From Saccharibacter sp. EH611 (GTDB lineage Bacteria > Pseudomonadota > Alphaproteobacteria > Acetobacterales > Acetobacteraceae): a stretch of 64,000 bases of DNA. Below, piece after piece: positions 9,266 through 18,136 of this stretch. The notes beneath the pieces are model-generated. The model searched no databases, was not told the DNA's origin, and saw only the letters and a program-made list of their open reading frames with translations. The position numbers and the translations under genes were made by a program. The first letter of the stretch is position 1, and each line of letters starts with the position of its first letter. The DNA is taken from contig NZ_WVHP01000024.1 of assembly GCF_009834765.1 (NCBI RefSeq), positions 7,501 to 71,500 of the forward strand. The letters run 5' to 3'.

Positions 9266-9294
9266 TTGCGAAAGCGCTCTATTTTCTTTATAGG
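9266..9294 (+). promoter_or_regulatory. Candidate promoter of tRNA-Thr
   Basis: TTGCGA (9266-9271), 17-base spacer, TATAGG (9289-9294), ending 10 bases before the tRNA. Confidence 0.55.
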
Positions 9295-9304
9295 CACTGC
9301 GAGC

Positions 9305-9379
<75 letters not shown>

Positions 9380-9482
9380 TCTCCTCCACCTTTGATAATA
9401 TTATTTGAAGCGCAGGACTCATTGCCTGGGGGTCCAAACATTGCTGTACCGACGAGGGGCTTACACCCTCTTTTCCACGATC

Positions 9483-10637
9483 ATGACGATAGCACTTTTT
9501 GTGGGTCTCATCGTTGCGCCCGCCTATAGTCGTCAGCAGCCTCTCTTTTACGCAGCAACACCCAGCCTTGCCTGTGAGAGTGCGGCGCTCACTGACCGCC
9601 TTTATTCAGCAGATAAACACATTCTTTCTGCGGAAGCGGCTCACCGTTTACACGAGCGCCAAAAAAACCATTGTCATACACTAACAACAGATCAATTGTG
9701 GGAGCAGCTCCGTGTTCGTGGCTCTTTGGTCGAAATTAGAGGTGTCTCACCCAATAACGTTGATGGGCTACGTCTGTATGTCCCGCAAACACGATTAACA
9801 CCTTTAGAACCAGAAACATCACCCCGCTTTTCATTCTCCCCAATCACGCTCTCCCCTATTGTACATCAACCGACATTACCACCTGACCTACCCTTTATCG
9901 GGTTTGGCCTCTACTTTGTATGGCGAGGAATCCGCTCCTTACGCCGCCGTCAACGCGCATGGCATATTATCCGCACCCTTATCACAACCCACTCATATAC
10001 CCTCTTTGAACGACGCCGGCAGCTCCTAACACCTAATTCATATGGAAGCACCAATCCGAACCGTTGGCGTAAAGAAAAAGAAACCTTCTGCCAGAGCGTC
10101 CTACTCCCAGCCCTTCGACAGAAAAAACTAATTCAATTTTGGCCCATGTGGAAAAAACGCACAGATCGCTTTATCGAAAGCTGCACACGCCGCACCACCC
10201 CCAAACATCCTCCTAGCCCAACCTTTGAACCGCCAGAGCCCCTCTCCCCATCGCATGATCGGGCTTTAACATCACGTATGGAACCACTTGATTACGAACG
10301 GTATTGTGCGCAAATTTTACAGCGCGCAGGTTGGCAGACCTATGTGACCCCCACAGGAAGCGATCAAGGCGCCGACATTATTGCCACCCGTCGTCAGGTT
10401 CGACTCGTTGTGCAGTGTAAGCTCTATAGCCGTCCTGTGGGCAACAAAGCGGTGCAGGAAGTCTTTACGGCATGCAAATATCAGCGCGCCCAACTTGCCG
10501 CCGTTGTCTCCAATGCAGGCTATACGCGTCATGCACGACAACTTGCTGCCAGCACAGGCGTGTATCTCCTCCATCACCGACAGCTTGCAAACCTTGATGA
10601 AAGCACCCCTCAACCTGGCCAGGCTTCTTTTTTATAA
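9483..10637 (+). CDS. Membrane-linked Mrr-type restriction endonuclease domain protein
   Basis: 384 residues from ATG 9483; an in-frame TTG at 9405 would add 26. The N-terminus (MTIALFVGLIVAPAYS) looks like a signal peptide or anchor, and PFIGFGLYFVWRG near residue 140 may be a second membrane segment. A basic linker follows, then a C-terminal Mrr-like nuclease domain (about 275-370) with LDYERYCAQILQRAGW, catalytic GSDQGADII and VVQCK. Mrr domains cleave DNA, often modified DNA. Membrane attachment of such a domain is found in several uncharacterised proteins. It sits just after tRNA-Thr and before a broken DUF2726 gene, which suggests accessory DNA. Its target is unknown. Confidence 0.78.
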   Translation: MTIALFVGLIVAPAYSRQQPLFYAATPSLACESAALTDRLYSADKHILSAEAAHRLHERQKNHCHTLTTDQLWEQLRVRGSLVEIRGVSPNNVDGLRLYVPQTRLTPLEPETSPRFSFSPITLSPIVHQPTLPPDLPFIGFGLYFVWRGIRSLRRRQRAWHIIRTLITTHSYTLFERRRQLLTPNSYGSTNPNRWRKEKETFCQSVLLPALRQKKLIQFWPMWKKRTDRFIESCTRRTTPKHPPSPTFEPPEPLSPSHDRALTSRMEPLDYERYCAQILQRAGWQTYVTPTGSDQGADIIATRRQVRLVVQCKLYSRPVGNKAVQEVFTACKYQRAQLAAVVSNAGYTRHARQLAASTGVYLLHHRQLANLDESTPQPGQASFL

Positions 10638-10674
10638 TCTATTCCTCTAGAAAAATGAGTGGTCGGCCATTTAG

Positions 10675-11377
10675 CAATGGATAGACTTCTTACGTTCCCT
10701 TTTAGAGACTACCGTTCATGACCTTCTTTCTCTTCTCGGTCGCTTAGGTTTTGCGTTGGGATTTTTCGTCAAAACCTATCGTATTAAAAAAGAAACCAAA
10801 CCTTTGCTGCACACCATTCGCTCTCTTGAGGGCACGATAAAGGCTCTTAAAAAACAAGAGAATGATCGGCAAAAAAATACCGCTCAATGGCGCTTAAAGC
10901 GTGAGAAAAAACAAAAAGAAGAGTCCCAAAACGACCTCCCCCCCCAAACCAGCTCCGCTTCGTCTCCCAATGCGGCTTATATGCCAAAGCTCCCATTAAT
11001 CGCGAATGTGCAAAAGTCCTTCTTTATCGTCTTGAAAAATGGGTAAGACAGCAGCATCCAGAATGGCGTATTGGTTTTGAAGTCGGCATGGGCTCTTTTA
11101 TCAAAACATGCGAAACACCCCACGACTCTCTCTCTCAAACCAAGCTTTCCATTCCTACAGCAGCAAACGCGTTGACTTTCTGCTGATTGATAAAAGCGGC
11201 CAACCAAAACTCGCCATTGAATATAATGGATCAGGCCATGACCTTGATGACATGGCTGAAGCACGGATGACCGTCAAAAAGCGTGCTCTTCGCAAGGCCG
11301 GTATTCCAGTTTTGGAAATAGAAAAAGACACCCCAGAAGAAAGGATATACGCTCTTCTAACCGCCCACTGCCCTTGA
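10675..11377 (+). pseudogene. Frameshifted DUF2726 (PD-(D/E)XK-like) gene
   Basis: One protein is spread over three frames. A first part up to about 10935 encodes SLLGRLGFALGFFVKTYR and a charged coiled-coil stretch. A run of eight C (10938-10945) then shifts to a frame encoding QCGLYAKAPINRECAKVL and WRIGFEVGMGSFIKT. Around the CTCTCTCTCT repeat (about 11129-11139) it shifts again to a frame with KRVDFLLIDKSGQPKLAIEY and KKRALRKAGIPVLEIE, ending at 11377. The last two parts are classic DUF2726, a restriction-endonuclease-like fold. No good start codon is in the first frame, so the N-terminus may also be damaged. Either a decayed gene, a gene switched by repeat slippage, or sequence error. 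Confidence 0.7.
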
Positions 11378-11392
11378 TAACACCCCGCTCTT

Positions 11393-11863
11393 TTAAGAAG
11401 AGTAGTCACGCCATACGAACACATAACGACCTGGGCGTAAGCCATTTTTACCCGTTGCCACAAAGCCTAGTTTTTCTAACAGCTGCCATGAGGGGCGGTT
11501 TTCAGCACGGCATTCTGCAATAATCTGTCGTTGGGGAACATGGTGTGTGAGAGCCTCAAGCACAGCAGAAACCGCCTCATAAGCAATACCGCGCCGATAT
11601 TGCGCAGGATGCACCCCGATGACCGCGGCCAATGAGGCGCTCCCATAAAACCAAACACCAAGAAGCTGCCCTCCTTCGTCCCTGGTAGCCTCCAATAAAG
11701 CCTCCGTATCGGCACGCGTAAAAGGGGTCGGCAAGAAATGAACGACGTCTGTAATGTCTTTGTGTTTCGTGAGTTCCGTTAATAGCGTAGCATCCTGCTG
11801 TGTTAACGGATGCAACGTAAAGCGCTCTGTGTGCAAAGCGGGCATCTCCAATGGTGCTTTCAT
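11393..11863 (-). CDS. GNAT-family N-acetyltransferase
   Basis: 156 residues, RimJ/RimL-like. LHTERFTLHPLTQQDA is the typical N-terminal strand of these enzymes, and YRRGIAYEAVSAVLEAL resembles the acetyl-CoA binding motif followed by helix 3; the end has SWQLLEKLGFVATG. The central part between the N-terminal helices and the acetyl-CoA motif is short for the family. ATG at 11863 is preferred since AGGGGAG lies 8 bases upstream; GTG at 11866 is adjacent. The acetyl acceptor cannot be told. Confidence 0.82.
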   Translation of the reverse strand: MKAPLEMPALHTERFTLHPLTQQDATLLTELTKHKDITDVVHFLPTPFTRADTEALLEATRDEGGQLLGVWFYGSASLAAVIGVHPAQYRRGIAYEAVSAVLEALTHHVPQRQIIAECRAENRPSWQLLEKLGFVATGKNGLRPGRYVFVWRDYSS

Positions 11864-11898
11864 CACATAAACTCCCCTAACCTCTTATCCGACCCAAC

Positions 11899-11931
11899 AA
11901 AAAGGGCCTGCCTCATGATGAAGCAGGCCCT
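11899..11931 (-). terminator. Terminator of ahpF
   Basis: On the minus strand AGGGCCTGC and GCAGGCCCT form a long stem followed by TTTTTGTT, about 55 bases after the ahpF stop. Confidence 0.88.
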
Positions 11932-11987
11932 CCTCGTTATAGTCTCTTAAAAACCGTTACTCTCAAGCCACGGTCTTTCAGCAGAGA

Positions 11988-13553
11988 TTAAGACGCAACC
12001 GAGTTACGGATGAGGTAATCAAAGGCAGACAGAGCCGCCTTTGCGCCTTCGCCCTCTGCAATCACGATCTGCTTATAAGGGACAGTCGTCGCGTCACCAG
12101 CGCCAAAGATGCCCGGGATCGTGCTGCGGCAACGCTCATCAATTACCACTTCACCCATGCGAGACGTCTCAACCGTGCCCTTCAGCCAATCTGTGTTTGG
12201 CAGCAAGCCGATCTGAACGAAGATACCATCAACTTTCAGCTCATGATTCTCGCCGTCTTTCACACCCTGCCAAGACAGGCCGGTCATCTTCTTCCCGTCA
12301 CCCTGGATCTCTGTGGTGCGCGCATTCAGAACAACATCCACATTCGGCAGGCTATGCAGCTTCTCTTGCAACACTTCATCAGCCGTCAACTGAGGGTCAT
12401 ATTGCAGCACGGTAACGTGCGAAACAACACCAGCGAGGTCAATCGCGGCTTCAACACCACTATTACCACCGCCAGCAACAGCTACCGGACGCCCCTTAAA
12501 GAATGGGCCATCACAATGAGGGCAGTAAGCGACACCGCGGCTACGATATTCTTCCTCACCCGGCACACCAAGCTGACGCCACCGCGCCCCTGTCGCCACG
12601 ATGATCGTGCGCGCTTTCAGATGGGCACCGCTTGCCAGAATGACCTCATGCAGACCGCCTTCTTTCTCAGCCGGGATCAGCTTCGCAGCGAGCTGGCCTG
12701 CAATGATACGCACATCATAGCTGCGCACATGCTGCTCAAGATTACGCGCCAATGTTGGGCCATCTGTCTCTGGAATAGAGATGAAGTTCTCAATCCCTGA
12801 TGTATCGTTGACCTGGCCACCAAAGCGCTCTGCCAGCAAACCTGTGCGCACACCTTTACGAGCCGTATAGATCGCCGCTGCACAACCTGCAGGGCCAGAG
12901 CCAATCACCAACGTATCAAACGGTGCTTCATCATTCAGCTTCTCAGCAGAACGGGCGGCCCCAGCACTATCAACCTTGGCCAGAATCTGCCCAAGATCCA
13001 TACGCCCGCTGGAGAAATTCTCACCATTGAGGAAGACCTGCGGCACAGAACGCACATCACGTGCTTCCACCTCATCTTGGAACAAAGCCCCATCAATAGA
13101 AGTATGATGGATCTTGGGGTTCAAGATGCTCATCGTGTTCAGCGCTTGCACGACGTCTGGGCAATTATGGCAAGAGAGCGAGAAATAAGTTTCGAAATGA
13201 TACTCGCCATCCAGCGCTTTAATCTGCTCAACCTGATCAGGTTCAACCTTTGGTGGGTGTCCACCCACTTGTAGCAGCGCCAAAACGAGAGACGTAAACT
13301 CATGGCCAAGCGGCAGGCCGGCAAAGCGAACCTGAACGTCAGAATCCTTGCGGCGAATTAAAAATGACGGACGACGCTTGTCAGTACCCCCTTCTTCAAG
13401 GTATACCTTGTCAGAGAGTTCGGAAATTTCAGTAAGCAGTTCCCGCATATCGCGGGACTTTTCGTCCTCCCCAAGGGACGACTCGAGTACGATATCATAG
13501 CGTAGATGCTGCAAATACGTACGTAGCTGTGTCTTCAGATCGTCGTTGAGCAT
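11988..13553 (-). CDS. ahpF: Alkyl hydroperoxide reductase subunit F
   Basis: 521-residue FAD enzyme that passes electrons from NADH to AhpC. N-terminal tandem thioredoxin-like domain with the CHNC disulfide centre at residues 128-131; FAD-binding GSGPAG near 218-223; NAD(P)-binding GGGNSG; catalytic CPHCDG with Cys344 and Cys347; C-terminal [15 protein letters not shown]. Length equals E. coli AhpF. It follows ahpC on the same strand after a 152-base gap that contains two hairpins, so part of the ahpC transcripts may stop before it. Confidence 0.97.
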   Translation of the reverse strand: MLNDDLKTQLRTYLQHLRYDIVLESSLGEDEKSRDMRELLTEISELSDKVYLEEGGTDKRRPSFLIRRKDSDVQVRFAGLPLGHEFTSLVLALLQVGGHPPKVEPDQVEQIKALDGEYHFETYFSLSCHNCPDVVQALNTMSILNPKIHHTSIDGALFQDEVEARDVRSVPQVFLNGENFSSGRMDLGQILAKVDSAGAARSAEKLNDEAPFDTLVIGSGPAGCAAAIYTARKGVRTGLLAERFGGQVNDTSGIENFISIPETDGPTLARNLEQHVRSYDVRIIAGQLAAKLIPAEKEGGLHEVILASGAHLKARTIIVATGARWRQLGVPGEEEYRSRGVAYCPHCDGPFFKGRPVAVAGGGNSGVEAAIDLAGVVSHVTVLQYDPQLTADEVLQEKLHSLPNVDVVLNARTTEIQGDGKKMTGLSWQGVKDGENHELKVDGIFVQIGLLPNTDWLKGTVETSRMGEVVIDERCRSTIPGIFGAGDATTVPYKQIVIAEGEGAKAALSAFDYLIRNSVAS

Positions 13554-13610
13554 GATATTTCCCCAGAACTTAAGACCAGAACCGATAGCATATGGCCGGT
13601 CGATAGAGAC

Positions 13611-13642
13611 GAAAAGAGGCGTGTCGATCCCCCCGACACGCC
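13611..13642 (-). terminator. Terminator-like hairpin between ahpC and ahpF
   Basis: On the minus strand GGCGTGTCG and CGACACGCC form a 9-bp stem with a G-rich loop, followed by TCTTTTC. It could partly terminate ahpC transcripts ahead of ahpF. Confidence 0.7.
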
Positions 13643-13659
13643 CCCTCTCTTTGGCCCGT

Positions 13660-13682
13660 GCAAGGTAGGGAACCTACCTTGC
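13660..13682. repeat. Perfect 10-bp inverted repeat downstream of ahpC
   Basis: GCAAGGTAGG, GAA loop, CCTACCTTGC. No T-run follows, so it is more likely an mRNA 3'-end stabiliser or processing hairpin than a terminator. Confidence 0.8.
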
Positions 13683-13705
13683 TGTACCTTTTCGGAAGAC
13701 CGAGA

Positions 13706-14281
13706 TCAGATCTTGCCGATGAGGTCGAGAGATGGGCTCAGCGTAGCTGTAGAGCCATCTTCTTTCCATTTTGCAGGGCAAACTTCACCTGGATGAGCAG
13801 CAACGTACTGAGCAGCACGCACCTTATCAAGCAGCTCAGAAGCGCTACGGCCAACGCCACCAGATGTGGTTTCGATGTACTGAATCGCACCTTCCGGATC
13901 GATCAGGAATGTTGCACGCTCTGCAACATGGCTGCCGTCTTCCATCAGAGCATCGAAGTTACGAGCGATCACACCAGCAGGGTCACCAATCATGGTGTAT
14001 TTCACCTTGCCGATAGCTGGTGATGTGTCGTGCCATGCTTTGTGAGTGAAGTGCTTGTCTGTCGAAACAGAGAAGATTTCCACGCCCAGCTTCTGGAACG
14101 TTTCGTAGTTTTCAGCCAGATCTTCAAGCTCGGTTGGGCACACGAACGTGAAGTCAGCTGGGTAAAAGAACACAACAGACCATTTACCGCGCAGATCAGC
14201 ATCAGACACTTCAAAGAAGTCGCGTCCTTCGCGGAAGGCTTGCGCCGTGAATGGCTTAATTTGGGAACCGATAGCAGGCAT
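13706..14281 (-). CDS. ahpC: Alkyl hydroperoxide reductase subunit C (2-Cys peroxiredoxin)
   Basis: 191 residues. Reduces hydrogen peroxide and organic hydroperoxides in the cytoplasm. Peroxidatic Cys48 in DFTFVCPTE, resolving Cys168 in GEVCPAKW, plus the conserved [17 protein letters not shown] at 14281 is chosen because AAGGGAG lies just upstream and the protein then starts as typical AhpC ([11 protein letters not shown]); longer in-frame starts run into the promoter. Divergent from oxyR and upstream of ahpF, so it is very likely part of the OxyR regulon. Confidence 0.97.
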   Translation of the reverse strand: MPAIGSQIKPFTAQAFREGRDFFEVSDADLRGKWSVVFFYPADFTFVCPTELEDLAENYETFQKLGVEIFSVSTDKHFTHKAWHDTSPAIGKVKYTMIGDPAGVIARNFDALMEDGSHVAERATFLIDPEGAIQYIETTSGGVGRSASELLDKVRAAQYVAAHPGEVCPAKWKEDGSTATLSPSLDLIGKI

Positions 14282-14395
14282 AAAATTCTCCCTTAATGAA
14301 ATATGACTGACCCCATACATAGGATCGTCTGCCAAAAGGAACAACCGGGGGCGAAAGATGTCAAGCAGCCCTCGCCAAGACCGATGTCCTATAAA

Positions 14396-14412
14396 TGAGA
14401 ACCTTTCTCATA
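14396..14412. promoter_or_regulatory. Inverted repeat in the oxyR-ahpC region, candidate OxyR operator
   Basis: ATGAGAA-CCT-TTCTCAT, perfect 7-bp arms, between the divergent oxyR and ahpC genes. LysR-type regulators bind such sites in shared promoters. On the ahpC side TTGTTC and TATGTA with a 17-base spacer form a candidate promoter closer to the gene. It does not closely match the E. coli OxyR consensus. Confidence 0.45.
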
Positions 14413-14476
14413 TTCTGCAAGCCTTCTTTTTTGAATTCCTCTTCCCCCTGCTTCCAACTAACCCTATCTTAGGGAC

Positions 14477-15412
14477 ATGTCTTACGTACCTCTCTCCGGT
14501 TTATCCCTCCGGGATATTGAATATGTGGTTGCAGTTGACGACCTTCGCAACTTCTCTCGTGCAGCAGAACGCTGCGGCGTTAGCCAAGCGGGCCTGTCCG
14601 AGCAGGTGCGAAAGCTAGAACAGCTGCTCAATGTCACGTTATTTGAACGATCCCGACGCCATGTGGCCCCCACCCCTGAAGGTGCTCGTCTCATCGTGCT
14701 CGGGCGGGAGGTTCTTGCCTCTGCTCGTAATCTCTTAGAGGTGGCGCGCGCGCATACAGGGCCGCTGGATGGACTGCTCCATATCGGTGTTATCCCAACC
14801 TTGGGACCTTATTATATTCCTGGCTTGTTGCAACGCCTCCGGCAAGAATATGCTCAGCTCAGCCTTCGTCTAACGGAAAAAACGACCAGCAATCTCATCC
14901 AGTCCCTCCGGCAGGGAGAGTTGGACGTCGCCTTCCTTGCACCAACAGCTGCGACAGAGACGCTGGAACAAGAACCTCTTTTTAGAGAACCTTTCGTTGC
15001 CGTCTTCCCCGCACAGCATGAACTTGCCAACAAACCTGATATTGCCTTTGATGACCTCGGGCGGCCCGATTTACTGTTGTTAGAAGATGGGCACTGCTTA
15101 CGCGATCAGGCTCTATCAATCTGTCCCAGCAATTTCCGACCGCAAGATCAGCGCCTTGCCACAAGCCTAGAGATGCTTTGGCATATGATTGCCGCCGGTG
15201 AAGGGTTCTCTCTCATTCCGCACCTTGCCCTCAAGAACCGTACGGAATTTGAAGGGCTCGTAAAATGTCGTGACCTTAATCAGGCTGAAGCTTCTCGCAC
15301 CATTAATCTCGTGTGGCGAAGCTCTGACCCACGAGCAAGCTCATTCCGGGAGCTCGCTCATTTCTTACGTGCCTCAATACCGGAAGGATGTCTCCCTTGT
15401 AAGGAGCCGTAA
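14477..15412 (+). CDS. oxyR: Hydrogen peroxide-sensing LysR-type regulator OxyR
   Basis: 311 residues. N-terminal winged helix-turn-helix (FSRAAERCGVSQAGLSEQV, residues 26-44) and a C-terminal sensing domain. Redox cysteines Cys207 and Cys216 in EDGHCLRDQALSIC have the same motif and nine-residue spacing as E. coli Cys199/Cys208; oxidation to a disulfide activates the protein. Divergent from ahpC with about 195 bases between them, the classic arrangement for control of the peroxide genes and of itself. Confidence 0.95.
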   Translation: MSYVPLSGLSLRDIEYVVAVDDLRNFSRAAERCGVSQAGLSEQVRKLEQLLNVTLFERSRRHVAPTPEGARLIVLGREVLASARNLLEVARAHTGPLDGLLHIGVIPTLGPYYIPGLLQRLRQEYAQLSLRLTEKTTSNLIQSLRQGELDVAFLAPTAATETLEQEPLFREPFVAVFPAQHELANKPDIAFDDLGRPDLLLLEDGHCLRDQALSICPSNFRPQDQRLATSLEMLWHMIAAGEGFSLIPHLALKNRTEFEGLVKCRDLNQAEASRTINLVWRSSDPRASSFRELAHFLRASIPEGCLPCKEP

Positions 15413-15491
15413 GCGCACTCGACGACTCCTCCCCAGTGGCCAGAACCGTGCACCTATCCTAGCCGTTCTGCACAGCTTGCAATGCATCCGG

Positions 15492-18029
15492 TCATTCTAC
15501 TTGCTCTGATGCGTTAAGCAGCTGTCTCAGATAGAGTGCCGTCTGGCTCACGTCCGACATAGCCACATCCTCAGGCCTTCCAGCAGCGACAATACACCCA
15601 CCGTCCTGACCACTCCCCGGCCCCAGATCAATCACCCAGTCACTGGCCGCTGCGACGCGCATATTATGCTCCGCAACCACCACGCTATGCCCTTGAGCAA
15701 TCAAGAGCTGTAACTGCCCCAGAAAACGATCTGTGTCTGCTGGATGCAAACCTGTTGTAGGCTCATCTAAAATGTACAACATCGGCACTGTGCGCCGTTT
15801 TTGGAGCTCTGTTGCCAATTTTAGTCGCTGAGCTTCACCACCCGATAACTCTGGCGCAGGTTGCCCCAAACGTAAATATCCCAACCCCGATGAGCGTAAT
15901 GTTTCCAGACCACGATAGACGGTCTCTTCGATCTTAAACCACTCACACGCCTCATCTACGGTCATGGCGAGAACGTCGGCAATCGTTTTCCCTCGAACTG
16001 TAATCTCTAAAATTTCAGGCTTATACCGCGCGCCGTGGCACTCTGGACACGGTGCTTCAACACCGGGCATAAACAGCAGCTCAATAGACACACTCCCTAA
16101 TCCCTGACAGTGGGGGCAACGTCCTTGAGGCACATTAAAACTAAACGCACTTTCGCGTAATTGACGCTTCTTTGCCTCGGGCGTGGCGGCAAAAAGCTTC
16201 CGAATATGGTCAAAAATCCCCGTATAAGTCGCAGGATTAGAGCGCGATGTCCGACCAATCGGCTTTTGCGTAATGACAACCAATCGCTTCACATGCTCAA
16301 GACCACGGGTAACCCGACCAGACGGTTCTTCTCCATCCTGCTCCTCAGCCATACCCTCATCATCTATCGACGCATGAGACCCAAGCGGCTCTTCAACAGT
16401 TTTTTGACCTAACGCGCGACGAACAAGAGAAACAAGCGCCTGACTGACTAAACTCGACTTACCGGAGCCCGACACGCCTGTAACCGCAACCAATCCCCCT
16501 AAAGGCAGAGTAAGGGTCAGCTGATGCAGCGTACGCCATGTGATGCCCTCTACACAGAGCTCCTCTTTCAACGAACGCTGCACACCCTTGATCAACGGCG
16601 GAAGAGAAAAAAGATAAGGTCGTGTGCGCGACTCACGCACCTCTTTCAACCCTTCTGGAGGGCCACTATAGAGCACACGCCCCCCGTCTGTTCCTGCTCC
16701 GGGCCCAATATCGACAAGCCAATCAGCTTGTTTGATCACCTCGGGGTCATGTTCCACCAATAGTAAGGAATTTCCCTCGGCAGGCAGTCGCTTCAACACC
16801 TGCATTAACGATGTAACGTCTGCTGGATGCAATCCAGCAGCTGGCTCATCCAAGACATAAGCCACGCCAAAGAGCGCCGAATGAACTTGTGTCCCTAAAC
16901 GCAAACGCTGGTACTCACCCGGCGAGAGACTCTCAACCGCACGATCTATTTGCAAATATCCCAACCCCAGCTCAAGCAAAACCTCCATACGCTTTTGCAG
17001 AGCCGTGGCGATCTCATTGATCACACGTCCTTCCGCCGTCTCCGTATGGGGCCTCTTAAGAAGCGCCACGACCTCATCATAGCATTGTTGAAGAGACAGC
17101 TGAGAGAACTCAGTGATCGTACGCCCTGCAAAAGTTACCGCGAGTGCATGAGGATTCAGTTTCTGCCCATGACACACAGGGCAACACTGCGCACGCATAA
17201 AAGAAGCGGCACGCTCCCGCGTCCGAGCACTTTTCGTGGAGGAAAAGCTTTGCAGCACATAACGCCGTGCACTCATGAACGTCCCACGATAGGAAGGAGC
17301 CTCCCCCCGTTTCATCGCCTCTTGGCTCTGCTGATAGGTAAGCCCCGGGTAAATCGGCTCACTTGGGGTGTCATCCGTATAAAGAATCCACTCCCTCACC
17401 TCTTTAGGCAACAGACGCCATGGTGCATCGACATCAATACCCCGCATCATCAGGATATTGCGCAGGTTCTGCCCCTGCCAGGCCGTCGGCCATGCCGCAA
17501 TGGCACGCTGCCGAATACTGAGCGTCTCATCTGGGACGAGTTTATCTTCCGCAACGTCATAGAGCTGCCCTGTCCCCTGACAATGAGAACATGCCCCCTC
17601 TGGAGTGTTGGGTGAAAAACATTCCGCAGAAATGCGCGCAGTATTGGGAGGATAGGTGCCAGCACGCGAGTATAACATGCGCAGCACATTCGACAGCGTG
17701 GTCACACTACCAACAGACGAACGGCTGCTCGTCCCAGCCTGCTGTTGCAGGGCAATAATGGGCGGCAACCCCTCAATAGACGCAACCTTTGGTGGAGGAA
17801 GCTGATGAAACAACCGCCGCGCATAAGGGGCCACTGTTTCTAGATAGCGGCGTTGCGCTTCAGCATAGAGCGTACCAAAGGCTAGCGATGATTTCCCAGA
17901 CCCTGACACCCCTGTAAACACAACAATACACCCACGCGGCACCTCTAAACTCACATTCTGTAAGTTATGTTCTTGCGCTTCATGGATGCGGATCATTCCC
18001 GCCATGTCCAAAGGGGTTGGGCCTGTCAT
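15492..18029 (-). CDS. UvrA2-like ABC ATPase (excinuclease UvrA paralogue)
   Basis: 845 residues, about 100 shorter than canonical UvrA. Two ABC ATPase modules: Walker A GVSGSGKSS at residues 40-48 and again near 516-524; zinc-binding pairs CSHCQG, CCPVCHG and CPHCQG/CPECHG. Soon after the first Walker A it goes directly to the zinc region, so the UvrB-binding domain seems missing, as in UvrA2. The first ABC signature reads LSPGEYQRLRLG rather than LSGGE, the second is normal (LSGGEAQRLKLA). UvrA2 proteins are linked to drug or DNA-damage tolerance, not core excision repair. It stands alone, convergent with oxyR. Confidence 0.88.
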   Translation of the reverse strand: MTGPTPLDMAGMIRIHEAQEHNLQNVSLEVPRGCIVVFTGVSGSGKSSLAFGTLYAEAQRRYLETVAPYARRLFHQLPPPKVASIEGLPPIIALQQQAGTSSRSSVGSVTTLSNVLRMLYSRAGTYPPNTARISAECFSPNTPEGACSHCQGTGQLYDVAEDKLVPDETLSIRQRAIAAWPTAWQGQNLRNILMMRGIDVDAPWRLLPKEVREWILYTDDTPSEPIYPGLTYQQSQEAMKRGEAPSYRGTFMSARRYVLQSFSSTKSARTRERAASFMRAQCCPVCHGQKLNPHALAVTFAGRTITEFSQLSLQQCYDEVVALLKRPHTETAEGRVINEIATALQKRMEVLLELGLGYLQIDRAVESLSPGEYQRLRLGTQVHSALFGVAYVLDEPAAGLHPADVTSLMQVLKRLPAEGNSLLLVEHDPEVIKQADWLVDIGPGAGTDGGRVLYSGPPEGLKEVRESRTRPYLFSLPPLIKGVQRSLKEELCVEGITWRTLHQLTLTLPLGGLVAVTGVSGSGKSSLVSQALVSLVRRALGQKTVEEPLGSHASIDDEGMAEEQDGEEPSGRVTRGLEHVKRLVVITQKPIGRTSRSNPATYTGIFDHIRKLFAATPEAKKRQLRESAFSFNVPQGRCPHCQGLGSVSIELLFMPGVEAPCPECHGARYKPEILEITVRGKTIADVLAMTVDEACEWFKIEETVYRGLETLRSSGLGYLRLGQPAPELSGGEAQRLKLATELQKRRTVPMLYILDEPTTGLHPADTDRFLGQLQLLIAQGHSVVVAEHNMRVAAASDWVIDLGPGSGQDGGCIVAAGRPEDVAMSDVSQTALYLRQLLNASEQVE

Positions 18030-18054
18030 GACATCGCCTTTTCATCTGACTAAA

Positions 18055-18088
18055 CACAAAGGGCCCTCTCACAAGAGGGCCCTTTGTG
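18055..18088. terminator. Strong hairpin terminator after putA, possibly bidirectional
   Basis: Perfect 15-bp stem: CACAAAGGGCCCTCT (18055-18069) and AGAGGGCCCTTTGTG (18074-18088), loop CACA. It lies between the putA stop and the uvrA2-like start, both on the minus strand. On that strand TGTTTAG follows, a weak T-run. Confidence 0.8.
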
Positions 18089-18136
18089 ACCACCATAGTG
18101 GCCTTCTTTCACAAGATGTAAAGACGTTGTAGCGCT

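Noticed and set aside
10756-11046. Stand-alone small coiled-coil gene
   Set aside because: The next frames continue a DUF2726 protein directly, so this is better read as its first fragment.
16950-17615. Plus-strand frame of 221 codons
   Set aside because: Antisense to the UvrA2-like gene, no family features.
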